From Streptomyces lanatus (lineage in GTDB: Bacteria > Actinomycetota > Actinomycetes > Streptomycetales > Streptomycetaceae), in contig NZ_BNBM01000008.1 of assembly GCF_014655715.1 (NCBI RefSeq), positions 124,001-188,000 on the forward strand: a stretch of 64,000 nucleotides of DNA, read 5' to 3'. The notes beneath the pieces are model-generated. The model saw only the letters and a program-made list of their open reading frames with translations, made no database searches and was not told where the DNA came from. Position numbers and translations under genes: made by a program. Positions 33,794 through 42,589 of this stretch are shown piece after piece; position 1 is the stretch's first letter; every line of letters begins with the position of its first letter.

Positions 33794-35758
33794 ATGAGCA
33801 ATCCTGTCGGCATGTCCCGCGATCACGTGCACCCCGACCAGCGTTCCGCCACCGATGCCGGAGCGCCCCTGAGCAGCGCCGAGACACCGTTCCTGGAGCT
33901 GCTGGCCCGGGGCGCGTCCGCCGACGCCTATGAGCAGCCGGTGCTGCTCGCCCGCGCCGAAGGCAGAGCAACCGAACAGATCGTCGCCCTCGAACAGGCC
34001 AAGCTGCTCGCGCTGGGTGTCCGCTCCGAGCTGGAGGGACGGCGCAGGCGTGAGGCCGAGCTGTCGGCGCTGTTCGAGACCGCCCACGACCTGGCCGGCC
34101 TGCGGGACCTGGACGCCGTACTGCAGGCGATCGTGCAGCGCGCCAGATCACTTCTGGGCACGGATGTCGCCTACCTCAGCCTGAACGACCCGGCCAGGGG
34201 CGACACCTATATGCGGGTGACCGAGGGCTCGGTCGCCGCCCGCTTCCAGCAGTTGCGGCTCGGCATGGGGGAGGGGCTCGGCGGGCTCGTCGCGCAGACC
34301 GCCCGCCCCTATGTCACCGACGACTACTTCAAGGACGGCCGCTTCCAGCACACCCTCGCCATCGACGCCGGAGTACGAGACGAAGGGCTGGTCGCCATCC
34401 TCGGGGTGCCGCTGACGCTCGGGCACCATGTCATCGGGGTCCTCTTCGCGGCGGACCGGCGGGCCCGGGTCTTCGAGAGGGAGCAGATCGCCCTGCTCGG
34501 CTCGTTCGCCGCTCTCGCCGCGGCGGCCATCGACACCGCCAACCTGCTCACGGAGACCCGCTCGGCACTCGCCGACCTGGAGCGGGCCAACGAGATCATC
34601 CGGGACCGCAGCGGAGTCATCGAGCGGGCCTCCGATGTACACGACCGGCTCGCCCAACTCGTGCTGCGCGGCGGCGGGGTGCACGACGTGGCCGCCGCCG
34701 TCTCCCAAGTCCTCGACGGCACGGTCGAGTTCACCGAGGCCGGCGCCACACCGGCCCAGGCCCTGGAGGCATCCCTCGCCGAGGGCCACGCGGTACGCCA
34801 CGCCGACGACTGGATCGCCGCGGTGGTCGCGGGCGGTGAGCTCCTCGGCGCGCTGGTGCTGCGCGGCCATCCCGGTCTCGACCCCGTCGACCAGAGCACT
34901 CTGGAGCGGGCCGCGACGGTCACCTCGCTCCTGCTGCTCGCCCGGCGCTCCGCCGCCGAGGCCGAACAGCGCGTCCGGGGCGAGCTGTTGGACGACCTGC
35001 TCGACGCCCGCGACCGCGACCCGCGGCTGCTGCGCGAGCGTGCGGCACGGCTGTACGCCGACCTCGACGCCACCCACGTCGTGCTCGCCGCCCGCCTCGA
35101 CGCCACGGCGGCCGACGCCGACCAGGAGGCGGCGGCACGCCGACGCCTGTGGTCCGCCGCATCCCACCTCGCCGCGACGCGGCACGGCCTGGCGGCCGCC
35201 CGCGACGGCGGCACCGTACTCCTCCTGCCGCTGCGGGCGGGAGAGACAGCCGCCGTGGTGGCCCGCCGCACCGCCCGCCACCTCGGCACGGCCGTCCATG
35301 AAGCCGTCACCGTCGGCGCCTCCGCTCCGGTCGAGGAACTGGCCAACCGCCCGGACACCGTGGCCGCCGCCTACGAGGAGAGCAGACGCTGCCTCGACGC
35401 GCTGCGACTGCTCGGCCGCTCCGGGGACGGCGCCGCCGCCGAGGACTTCGGGTTCCTGGGGCTGTTGCTGGCCGGCGACCGGGACATCGCGGGCTTCGTG
35501 GACCGTACGATCGGCCAGGTCGTCGCGTACGACGAACGACGCGGCACCGACCTGTTGCGCACCCTCGACGCGTACTTCGCCTGCGGAATGAGCCCGGCCC
35601 GCACCAAGGACGACCTCCACGTCCATGTGAACACCGTCGCCCAGCGCCTGGAGCGCGTCGGCCATCTCCTGGGCGCCGACTGGCAGAGCCCGGCCCGGGT
35701 CCTGGAGATCCAACTGGCCCTGCGACTGTACCAGTTGTCCGCACCGGCACAGCGCTGA
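33794..35758 (+). CDS. GAF-domain PucR/CdaR-type transcriptional regulator
   Basis: A 654-aa activator/repressor. After a variable N-terminus, a GAF domain occupies about residues 95-245 (LFETAHDLAGLRDLDAVLQA; LRLGMGEGLGGLVAQTARPYV). A coiled stretch follows, then a GGDEF-like/CdaR middle segment (about 400-550). The C-terminal PucR HTH has LLRTLDAYFACGMSPARTKD and DLHVHVNTVAQRLERVGHLL. Regulators of this architecture respond to small carboxylic acids or ketone-body metabolism and lie next to bdh genes in Streptomyces. It is 57 bases downstream of the dehydrogenase. ATG 33794 and 33812 are both possible. Confidence 0.87.
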   Translation: MSNPVGMSRDHVHPDQRSATDAGAPLSSAETPFLELLARGASADAYEQPVLLARAEGRATEQIVALEQAKLLALGVRSELEGRRRREAELSALFETAHDLAGLRDLDAVLQAIVQRARSLLGTDVAYLSLNDPARGDTYMRVTEGSVAARFQQLRLGMGEGLGGLVAQTARPYVTDDYFKDGRFQHTLAIDAGVRDEGLVAILGVPLTLGHHVIGVLFAADRRARVFEREQIALLGSFAALAAAAIDTANLLTETRSALADLERANEIIRDRSGVIERASDVHDRLAQLVLRGGGVHDVAAAVSQVLDGTVEFTEAGATPAQALEASLAEGHAVRHADDWIAAVVAGGELLGALVLRGHPGLDPVDQSTLERAATVTSLLLLARRSAAEAEQRVRGELLDDLLDARDRDPRLLRERAARLYADLDATHVVLAARLDATAADADQEAAARRRLWSAASHLAATRHGLAAARDGGTVLLLPLRAGETAAVVARRTARHLGTAVHEAVTVGASAPVEELANRPDTVAAAYEESRRCLDALRLLGRSGDGAAAEDFGFLGLLLAGDRDIAGFVDRTIGQVVAYDERRGTDLLRTLDAYFACGMSPARTKDDLHVHVNTVAQRLERVGHLLGADWQSPARVLEIQLALRLYQLSAPAQR

Positions 35759-35786
35759 CCCCCGCACGCACGGGCGCACGGGGGTC
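35757..35786. terminator. Bidirectional hairpin between the regulator and MFS genes
   Basis: GACCCCCG (35757-35764) pairs with CGGGGGTC (35779-35786) across a 14-base loop, just after the regulator stop and before the convergent MFS stop at 35821. Confidence 0.55.
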
Positions 35787-35820
35787 GGCAGAACGAGGGG
35801 GCGGCCCTACGGAACAGGCC

Positions 35821-37224
35821 TCACACGATGTGCGGATCCGCCGCCCGGCTCACCGCGGGCTCCGCGTCCGCCGAGGGCCCGACGTCGGCCAGGTCACGGT
35901 GCCGGGTCTCCTTGGCGACACCGACCGCGATCAGCGTCAGGACGGCCGCGGCGATGACGTACAGGGCGATCGGGGTGGAGTCGTCGTAGGCGTCCAGCAG
36001 CGCGGTGGCGATCAGCGGTGCGGGCGCGCCTGCCGCGACCGAGGCGAACTGGGCCCCGATCGAGGCGCCGGAGTAGCGCATCCGGGTCGCGAACATCTCG
36101 GAGAAGAAGGCGGCCTGCGGCGCGTACATGGCGCCGTGCAGCACGAGACCCACGGTCACGGCGAGAAGCAGGTTGCCGAAGCCGCCCGTGTCGATGAGCC
36201 AGAAGAACGGGAACATCCACAGCCCGACCCCGGCCGCGCCCAGCAGATACACGGGCCGGCGACCGATCCGGTCCGACAGCGCGCCCCAGGCCGGGATGGC
36301 GGCGAAGTGCACGGCGGAGGCGATCAGTACGGCATTGAGGGCGGTCTGCTTGGAGAGGCCGGCGGACGTGGTGGCGTACACGAGGATGAAGGCGGTGATG
36401 ACGTAGTAGCTGATGTTCTCCGCCATACGGGCGCCCATCGCGACCAGCACATCACGCCAGTGGTGCCGCAGCACGGAGACGAGCGGCAGTTTCTCGACGT
36501 CGCCACCGGCACCGGCCGCCGTCGCGCGGGCGGCCTTCCGCGCCTCCGCATGGGCCAACGCCTGCTTGAAGACAGGCGATTCATCGACAGACAGACGAAT
36601 CCACAAACCGACGATCACCAGCACACCGGAGAGCAGGAACGGGATCCGCCAGCCCCAACTGCCGAAGGCGCTGTCGGACAGCACGGCCGTCAGCACCGAC
36701 AGCACACCGGTCGCCAGCAACTGGCCCGCGGGCGCGCCCGTCTGCGGCCACGACGCCCAGAACCCACGCCGCCGCGCGTCCCCGTGCTCCGACACCAGCA
36801 GCACGGCCCCGCCCCACTCACCACCGAGCGCGAAGCCCTGCACCAGCCGCAGCACGGTCAGCAGCACGGGCGCCGCGGATCCGATGGTCGCGTGTGTCGG
36901 CAGCAACCCGATCGCGAAGGTCGCCCCACCCATCATCAGCAGGCTCAACACCAGCAGTTTCTTACGTCCGAGCCGGTCCCCGTAATGCCCGAAGACCAAC
37001 GCGCCCAGCGGCCGTGCCGCGAAGCCGACGGCGTAGGTCAGGAACGACAGCAGAGTGCCGACGACCGGGTCGGAGTCCGGAAAGAACAGCTTGTTGAAGA
37101 CGAGGGCGGCGGCCGACCCGTAGAGGAAGAAGTCGTACCACTCGATGGTGGTGCCGATGAGGCTGGCGGCGACGATGCGCTTGAGGTTGCCGGGTGGTGG
37201 GGGAGCGGTGGTTGCGGAGGCCAT
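35821..37224 (-). CDS. MFS transporter, metabolite:H+ symporter (MHS) subfamily
   Basis: A 467-aa, 12-helix transporter. The first helix has the MHS signature AASLIGTTIEWYDFFLYG, followed by the loop motif ALVFGHYGDRLGRKKLL (MFS motif A), RLVQGFALGGEWGGAVLL (helix 4) and LSDRIGRRPVYLLG (second half). MHS members (ProP, KgtP, ShiA-like) import small organic acids or osmolytes with protons. Given the neighbouring 3-hydroxybutyrate dehydrogenase and regulator, import of a hydroxy- or keto-acid is a reasonable inference. ATG 37224 has GAGGAAG eight bases upstream. Confidence 0.88.
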   Translation of the reverse strand: MASATTAPPPPGNLKRIVAASLIGTTIEWYDFFLYGSAAALVFNKLFFPDSDPVVGTLLSFLTYAVGFAARPLGALVFGHYGDRLGRKKLLVLSLLMMGGATFAIGLLPTHATIGSAAPVLLTVLRLVQGFALGGEWGGAVLLVSEHGDARRRGFWASWPQTGAPAGQLLATGVLSVLTAVLSDSAFGSWGWRIPFLLSGVLVIVGLWIRLSVDESPVFKQALAHAEARKAARATAAGAGGDVEKLPLVSVLRHHWRDVLVAMGARMAENISYYVITAFILVYATTSAGLSKQTALNAVLIASAVHFAAIPAWGALSDRIGRRPVYLLGAAGVGLWMFPFFWLIDTGGFGNLLLAVTVGLVLHGAMYAPQAAFFSEMFATRMRYSGASIGAQFASVAAGAPAPLIATALLDAYDDSTPIALYVIAAAVLTLIAVGVAKETRHRDLADVGPSADAEPAVSRAADPHIV

Positions 37225-37325
37225 GTGCGCCACTTCCTCGTGTGCGGTGGGGACGGGTAGGTGTTCGCACACCGTAGGAAGGTGCAGGTCAGGGGCACAT
37301 GTGGCGGGGCCACATAGTTCGGGAC

Positions 37326-38325
37326 ATGGCTATGCGTTCGGCCGCCATGCAGCGGGAGGGTAAGACGGTCGATGCGGCCCGGTCTCTGTTCGGGTGGGCC
37401 CGGTGCCGGGAATTCACTGCGGGGCCCGCGCGTCCCAGCAGGTACGGCGTTCACCGGCGTCTGGTACGGGAGGCACTGTCCTCGCCGGTGTCGAAGCCAA
37501 GCAAGCGCGTGGCGCGGACCTCGCCGCGGATGGAGCCGTACGAGAAGACGGTCGACGAGTGGCTGAGGGCGGATCTGGAGGCGCCGCGCAAGCAGCGGCA
37601 CATGGCGAAGCGGATCGGTACGCGGCTTCAGGAGGAGTTCGGCGTCATTCTCCCCTACACCACGGTGCGTGACTTCGGCACCGCCCGCCGCCGGGCGAAG
37701 GCTTCCTGGTCCGGCACAACCCACCCGGGGCGGATGCCGAGGTGGACTTCGGGGAGGTCTGGGTCGACCTGGCCGGGCAGCGGGTGAAGTACTACCTGTT
37801 CGCCTTCCGGCTGGCGTACTCGGGCCGGGCCGTGCACCGCATCTCGCGCTCATGCGGCCAGCCGGCGTTCTTCGAGGGACATGTGCACGCCCTGTCCGTG
37901 CTGGGTGGGTTCCGGCGGGGCAGGTCCGTTATGACAATTTGACCCCAGCCGTTCACAAGGTCATCTTCCGCAGCCGACTGCGGGAGGAGAACCCCAAGTG
38001 GACCGCGCTGCATGCGTTCTACGGCTTCACCCCCTTCCACTGCGAGCCGGGACTGCGTGGCGCCCACGAGAAGGGCGGAGTGGAAGGGCAGGTCGGCTAC
38101 TTCCGCCGCAACTACCTCACCCCTGTCCCGCGGGTGGAGACGCTGGAGGACCTCAACCGGCGGATCACCGTGTTCGAGGAGCGGGAGCTGGAGCTGGAGC
38201 GGCGGATCGGCTCGCGGATCCGCACCATCGGCCAGGACTTCGCGCGGGAGACGCCGCACCTGCTGCCGCTGCCGGCGGAGGCGTTCGAGACGGCGATGGC
38301 CTTCGAACAAGACCGGGACGCGCTG
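37326..38325 (+). pseudogene. istA: IS21-family transposase (istA) remnant, frameshifted and 3'-truncated
   Basis: Three overlapping frames together read as an IstA transposase. Frame 1 (to about 37700) has YGVHRRLVREAL, RMEPYEKTVDEWLRADLEAP and RKQRHMAKRIGTRLQEEFGV, the HTH region. Frame 2 (37740-37920) has DFGEVWVDLAGQRVKYYLFA, the DDE-domain start. Frame 3 (37925-38325) has VRYDNLTPAVHKVIFRSRLR, HEKGGVEGQVGYFRRNYL and RTIGQDFARE. At least two frameshifts separate them and the C-terminus is missing after about LPAEAFETAMAFEQD. No istB ATPase gene follows. It cannot transpose on its own and marks an old insertion at the edge of the decayed region. Confidence 0.85.
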
Positions 38326-38359
38326 AGAAATCCTCGAGAGCGATCACCGAAGGAAGGGG

Positions 38360-39241
38360 TCAGCTCCTGCTGTGGAGCGCGTCGAGAACACGGGGCCATG
38401 CGGCCCTTCCCAACAGCCCGTCAGCCTCGGGTGTGCCTCCGTACTGGAAGCGCGGGGATGCTGACGCCAGGTTCTCACCAGGAAAACGTGGGCGGTGGCC
38501 GGCATCGTGGCGGGCGATCAGACGCACCGTCGCCCCGACCGAGCGTCGGCGTTGCGCCAGTTGCTCGGCGAAGGCAAGAGATGGCCACATCGCGTCGTCG
38601 CCGCCGGCCACCAGCAGGAGGTCGGCCCGCGCCTTCTCAACGGGGATTTCCGCCGAAGGGAGCAGGCGAGCGAAGGTCCGCTCGCTCAGTTCATACCATC
38701 CGCGGATGGCGACTGGCCCACCGTCCGACTCTGCCGGAGTCCAGGAATCGTCCATCGGGACGAAAGGCACTGCCTGCCCTCGCCAGGTCCAAGACGATCG
38801 ATAACTGTGGTGGGCCCCGTCGCGTCCCGGCCCGACGTTGCACCAGACCCGAGACGTGGGCGACATCGCGATCACCACCTCGACGCGCGGATCGTGCACT
38901 GCCGTGAGCAGCGCCGCCTCAGCCCCCTTGGATGTGCCCAGAACGCCAATGCGTCGTGCTCCGTTCAACTGCAGGAGGTCAACGGCAGCGGTGAAGGTCT
39001 CCAGGGGGATCTCGCAGATCCCCGGGGACTGCCCCGGACCGCCGAACCAGCGAATCGACACGGCTGTCATGCCCTGCTGGGCAAGGAGACGCGCTCTGTC
39101 CCGTTCGACGCGCCCACTGGAACCCGCCAGGACCAGAACACCGATGCCGCTGTCCGCGGCCGTCGAAGCGAACAGAACACCTTCCCAGGGTTCGGTCAAC
39201 TCTCGCTCAACGACATCCACGTGGCCCCCGGCGATCCGCAT
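38360..39241 (-). CDS. Alpha/beta hydrolase of the acyl-CoA thioesterase/BAAT C-terminal family
   Basis: A 293-aa hydrolase. The nucleophile elbow is GVLGTSKGAEAALL (Ser in GTSKG), the acid lies in VAGGDDAMWPS and the histidine in ARHDAGHRPRFPG, all as in the BAAT/acyl-CoA thioester hydrolase C-terminal domain. GIGVLVLAGSSGRVERDRA gives the oxyanion region. Members cleave or transfer acyl-CoA; the substrate here is unknown and the N-terminal BAAT domain is absent. ATG 39241 is chosen over a TTG one codon earlier. It stands alone, facing the IS21 remnant. Confidence 0.8.
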   Translation of the reverse strand: MRIAGGHVDVVERELTEPWEGVLFASTAADSGIGVLVLAGSSGRVERDRARLLAQQGMTAVSIRWFGGPGQSPGICEIPLETFTAAVDLLQLNGARRIGVLGTSKGAEAALLTAVHDPRVEVVIAMSPTSRVWCNVGPGRDGAHHSYRSSWTWRGQAVPFVPMDDSWTPAESDGGPVAIRGWYELSERTFARLLPSAEIPVEKARADLLLVAGGDDAMWPSLAFAEQLAQRRRSVGATVRLIARHDAGHRPRFPGENLASASPRFQYGGTPEADGLLGRAAWPRVLDALHSRS

Positions 39242-39640
39242 CAACTGTTACTACAGCCTAATCGGCGTTGCCGTTGCGCTCGAAAGGACCGCACCCGCCC
39301 GCACATCCAGCGTCGGTGTCAATCCCGTGGTCCCAAATGGACGCGCCCCGCGGGGCCGCTTCGAAACGCCTGATCTTCACGAACCATCCAGCTACTGGGG
39401 CCAGTTGGAGTCGCCCCGGGTGGAGCCAAATAGCGCCGCCCTGACCACCCGTAGCGGCAGGCCCGTTCGCTTGTTCAGGGGTACGCGCGGATTATGACAG
39501 CTCACCGGTTACAAACCACTGCCAGAGCGGCTTGCACAGTGACCGAATGGGCCTCGACGTGCAGCGCAAGTGCGGCAGGGGCAGCCTCTACAGGGCCAAT
39601 CACCCGGTACCGTCGACTGCGTGGACGAACAGTCACTGGA
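39242..39640. other. Intergenic region without recognisable genes
   Basis: About 400 bases with lower GC and no frame that shows coding character on either strand. A TACCGT hexamer (39608-39613) lies seven bases before a GTG at 39621, but the frame closes after 28 codons and no homology is evident. This looks like decayed DNA next to the istA remnant. Confidence 0.4.
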
Positions 39641-39649
39641 GCGGGTCAG

Positions 39650-40040
39650 AGAGGCGGTATCAGAGTGGGCTGCCGGATGGGGGAACGGGTACCGCGCAAC
39701 ATCCTGATGGAGGAACTCGGCAAGAAGGCGCAGAAACAGGGCGGTTGGGTCGGTGTATTCGACGGCCTCGCCAGGCGACCGGTGTAGTTCCTCGTGCAGG
39801 ACGCCACGGCGGATGTCGTCCTTGCTGGTGACATGGAGGTTCCTCTGCTGGCCCGTCGGCCACAGCGGCCTCGTTAGTGAGGAGTTGACGGACGGTCACC
39901 TCGCTGAACGGCCAGTCCTGCGCTTCGGGCCGGAAGGTGGTCTTGGGTGGGGGCAGGAAGCCTGCTCGGAGTACCATCCCGGCGAGGTTCTCCGGTCGGT
40001 GCTCCGCAATTCCCGCAGGGGTGCAGTCGTATGGGGGGCA
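39650..40040 (-). pseudogene. Broken coding region of unknown function
   Basis: Two minus-strand frames with strong GC third-position bias meet near 39845. The upstream one (about 40040-39845) includes ENLAGMVLRAGFLPPPKTTF, EAQDWPFSEVTVRQLL and TNEAAVADG. The downstream one (about 39845-39660) includes NLHVTSKDDIRRGVLHEELH and AVEYTDPTALFLRLLAEFLH. Neither frame alone has a start and stop of sensible length. I do not recognise the protein. It is interpreted as a frameshifted gene lacking its start, adjacent to the SMI1 gene. Confidence 0.4.
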
Positions 40041-40064
40041 TCCGTGTAGAGAGGGCAGCGGAGA

Positions 40065-40634
40065 ATGAGTGTGGCGGAGAGCTGGTCCCGCGTGATGAAT
40101 CTCCTTCGGCAGCACGCCCCGGCCGATCACGCGGATCTGCCGGGGCCCGGTACGGAACAGATGCTCGCGGCCGCCGAGGAACGGATGGGTATCCCCCTCC
40201 CTCAGGATCTGCGGGCGTGGCTGCTGCAGAACAATCTTGATCTCCCCGAGGAAGATGTGGACCCCGATGTGGCATGTTGCGGCTTCGCCGGGTTCCCGGA
40301 TGAGGGAAGCTTCTTTCTGGGTATCCGGGCCATGGAGAAGCTCTACGCGAACCACTTCATGCCCGGTGGATTCGACCCTCCGGACCAGCCGGACAATCCG
40401 TTCTGGCGCAATGAGTGGATCCCGTTCCTGTCGGACCAGGACGGCTGGACGGGGAAGTTCATCGACGCGCGGGACGGGCGCGTCGGCAGATGGTTTGTGG
40501 GTGAGCTCACGATCACGGGCGAGTACGAATCGCTGGCTCACTATTTCGACTCCGTGGCAGAGATGCTGACGAAGATCGCCGATGGAGAGTATCCGGTCTG
40601 TGAGGTCGCCGAAGGGCGACTCGTCTGGTCGTGA
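40065..40634 (+). CDS. SMI1/KNR4 (SUKH) family protein, possible immunity protein
   Basis: A 189-aa protein with the SUKH fold pattern: LPGPGTEQMLAAAEERMGIP, then LPQDLRAWLLQNNL, and the central IPFLSDQDGW followed by KFIDARDGRVGRWF and YFDSVAEMLTKIADGEY. SUKH proteins are the most common immunity proteins to nuclease and deaminase toxins in contact-dependent and polymorphic toxin systems, but free-standing members with other roles exist. No toxin gene with a recognisable C-terminal domain lies in the window, so it is an orphan here. ATG 40065 has AGAGGG nine bases upstream. Confidence 0.78.
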   Translation: MSVAESWSRVMNLLRQHAPADHADLPGPGTEQMLAAAEERMGIPLPQDLRAWLLQNNLDLPEEDVDPDVACCGFAGFPDEGSFFLGIRAMEKLYANHFMPGGFDPPDQPDNPFWRNEWIPFLSDQDGWTGKFIDARDGRVGRWFVGELTITGEYESLAHYFDSVAEMLTKIADGEYPVCEVAEGRLVWS

Positions 40635-40921
40635 AACAAAAGATCCCTCGTCAGTCGCAACTGGAGGATCGTCATCGCAAAGCCGTCCTCATCCTGGAGA
40701 GGCAACGGTGAAAAAGGATCTTCAGCCGAACCGGCTCCGGGCTCTGAATCCACGCCTGCGCATTGAGGCCACGAGTCGGACAGAAGCAGGGCGGGAATCA
40801 ACTCGCAGTGAACTCCGGAGGTTTGGGCGCATCACGCCATCGTGCGGGTTCATTAACCGGGGGGGCTCATGATGTCTGGCCCGATCGTGTCCCAGCGATG
40901 AGACGGTCTGGAGGGCCGTCA
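40635..40921. other. Intergenic region, no gene recognised
   Basis: About 290 bases of unusually low GC for this genome, containing an A-rich stretch near 40710 (GTGAAAAAGG) and an attaacc-ggggggg string near 40855. No frame looks coding. It may be remnant DNA of the accessory region. Confidence 0.35.
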
Positions 40922-41716
40922 CTACGGCCTTCGCGCCACGCCACCGAAGCTGTCGACCTCGGCTGGTGCTTCCGAACTGGTTGCTGAGGGGCGCCACCGG
41001 GAGACTGAAACAACGCCGGGTTCCAGGAGGTCCAGCCCGTCGAAGAAGCGGGCGAGTTGGTCCGGGCTGCGGTTGATGCGGGGGTTGTCGCTCGCCTCGT
41101 TCCACTGCTCCACCATGGCGCGCTGCTGCTCGGGGTGGACGACTTCGGTGCTGTCGCAGAACACGAGGTAGCTGCCGGACGGCAGGGCGCCGACGAGGCG
41201 GCCGGCGATGTCGTAGACGGAGTCGTCGGTGATGTGCGCAGCGATGCCCAGCAGGATCAGCGCCACGGGCTGGGTGAGGTCGAGTGTCTTGGCGGCCTGT
41301 TCCAGGATCGCGTCGGGGTCTCGAAGGTCGGCGTCGATGTAGGCCGTGGCCCCCTCGGGTGTGCTGGTGAGCAGCGCCTCCGCGTGGGCCAGCACGATCG
41401 GGTCGTGATCGACATAGACGATCCGGGTCTCGGGGGCGAGGCGCTGGGCGACCTCGTGGGTGTTGTTCGCGGTGGGCAGGCCGGTGCCCACGTCCAGGAA
41501 CTGGCGGACGCCGGTCTCGGCGATGAGGTACTCCACGGCACGGACGAGGAACGCCCGCTGCGCCCGCGCGATGTCGCGGATGGCCGGGTTCGTCTCGGCG
41601 ATCTGGTCACCGACCTGCCGGTCGATCGCATAGCAGTCCTTGCCGCCGAGCCAGTAGTTCCAGATGCGGGCGGAGTGCGGCACGCTGCTGTTGATGAGCG
41701 GACGTTCAACTGACAT
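40922..41716 (-). CDS. SAM-dependent methyltransferase, DUF574 family
   Basis: A 264-aa methyltransferase of the actinobacterial DUF574/Methyltransf_19 family. Family features are NSSVPHSARIWNYWLGGKD (the hallmark N-terminus), FLDVGTGLPTANNTHEVA (SAM loop), VYVDHDPIVLAHAEALL (acidic loop end) and ILLGIAAHITDD. Streptomyces carries many copies, often near secondary-metabolism or regulatory genes; the methyl acceptor is unknown. ATG 41716 has a GGAGA site six bases upstream. The frame remains open to 42253, but that extension lacks the family sequence. Confidence 0.86.
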   Translation of the reverse strand: MSVERPLINSSVPHSARIWNYWLGGKDCYAIDRQVGDQIAETNPAIRDIARAQRAFLVRAVEYLIAETGVRQFLDVGTGLPTANNTHEVAQRLAPETRIVYVDHDPIVLAHAEALLTSTPEGATAYIDADLRDPDAILEQAAKTLDLTQPVALILLGIAAHITDDSVYDIAGRLVGALPSGSYLVFCDSTEVVHPEQQRAMVEQWNEASDNPRINRSPDQLARFFDGLDLLEPGVVSVSRWRPSATSSEAPAEVDSFGGVARRP

Positions 41717-42249
41717 GAGATCTCCACGCGTTGGCCTGAGGTTATGCAATCTAGCCGCATCGCCCGGCAGGTGTAGGGGAGGGCATGGATCTTCGTCGAT
41801 CACCGGCCTGTGATCGCTGCGCCCGGCGCCCCTCCCCTTCACCGGACGGCCGGTGCATGATGCGGTGGGGCGCGGTGCCGCGGTCCACGGGGGCGGCGCA
41901 ATGACCGCATGGACCAAGCGCACTGGCAGGACGCGGTCGAGCGGGCGGATCGGATGGTCCGGTACGGCAGGCATACGGCCGCCTCTTGGGACGAACGTGT
42001 GGTCCGCGGCGTTCTGGCCGTCGCTCTCGCCGGGCTCGCGGCGCGGGAGAGCTGCCCGGTCGCGGAGGTCGGCACCGGCAGTGTGCTGTGGCACCTGGAT
42101 CAAGGGTAGGCGGCCGTGCACGAATTCGGCCGCGAACTGGGACTCGCGGGGGACGCCCCGAAACCCGCTGAGGCCGGCGCGGCGTGGCCACGGCGTGCCT
42201 CCCGCCGAACCGGACTTGACGCTTTCGCTGTCATCCGGCTCTCCAGTGA
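41717..42249. other. Long intergenic region with one weak small-ORF candidate
   Basis: No convincing gene. On the plus strand 41909-42109 encodes 66 residues (MDQAHWQDAVERADRMVRYG to VGTGSVLWHLDQG) with fairly GC-rich third positions, but no ribosome site or family is recognised. The remaining frames behave like antisense noise. The region separates the methyltransferase gene from the xanthine dehydrogenase scars. Confidence 0.3.
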
Positions 42250-42438
42250 TCACGGCGTGAATGTTCTGGCCGCCATGGCCGCGCCCGCCGGGCGGGGTGC
42301 GCTGCCGCTGGTCGACACCACGGTGGCGACCGCGAAGGGTTCGGCCCGCAGGCTCCAGTCGTGCAGTGCCTCGGCTGCGATGTCCAGCACCTTCTCCTCC
42401 AGGGGATCGGCCTCGTCCGGGCTGTGCCCGGAGGTCAC
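42250..42438 (-). pseudogene. XdhC/CoxI-family N-terminal remnant
   Basis: The frame from GTG 42438 encodes about 55 residues of an XdhC-like protein (KVLDIAAEALHDWSLRAEPF, then AVATVVSTSGSAPRPAGAAM), the conserved N-terminus of the molybdenum-cofactor maturation factor for xanthine and CO dehydrogenases. It then runs out of homology and stops at 42250. The rest of the roughly 300-residue protein is gone. The start still overlaps the upstream xdhB stop by four bases. Confidence 0.7.
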
Positions 42439-42548
42439 ATGCGGGGGTCCAGGAGTTTGTCGGGTGTGATCGGGAGGTCCCGCACCCGCCGTCCCGTCGC
42501 GTCGAACACCGCGTTGGCGACCGCTGAAGTGACCGAACCGGGCGGGGC
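42435..42548 (-). pseudogene. Xanthine dehydrogenase large subunit C-terminal remnant
   Basis: A short in-frame piece reads APPGSVTSAVANAVFDATG, then RRVRDLPITPDKLLDPRM before TGA. This matches the extreme C-terminus of molybdopterin-binding large subunits (XdhB/CoxL type). About 36 codons are recognisable; everything upstream has been replaced by the LysR gene 41 bp away. With the XdhC scar it shows that an xdh operon once lay here. Confidence 0.65.
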
Positions 42549-42589
42549 TTCGACGCTTGATCTCGGCACCGGCTTCGTTGACGTGCCGG

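Noticed and set aside
39621..39707. Short plus-strand ORF from GTG 39621 with a TACCGT box at leaderless distance
   Set aside because: It closes after 28 codons, the composition is not clearly coding and a minus-strand frame fits better.
41717..42253. N-terminal extension of the DUF574 methyltransferase
   Set aside because: The hallmark family N-terminus begins after 41716 and the upstream residues show no similarity or ribosome site.
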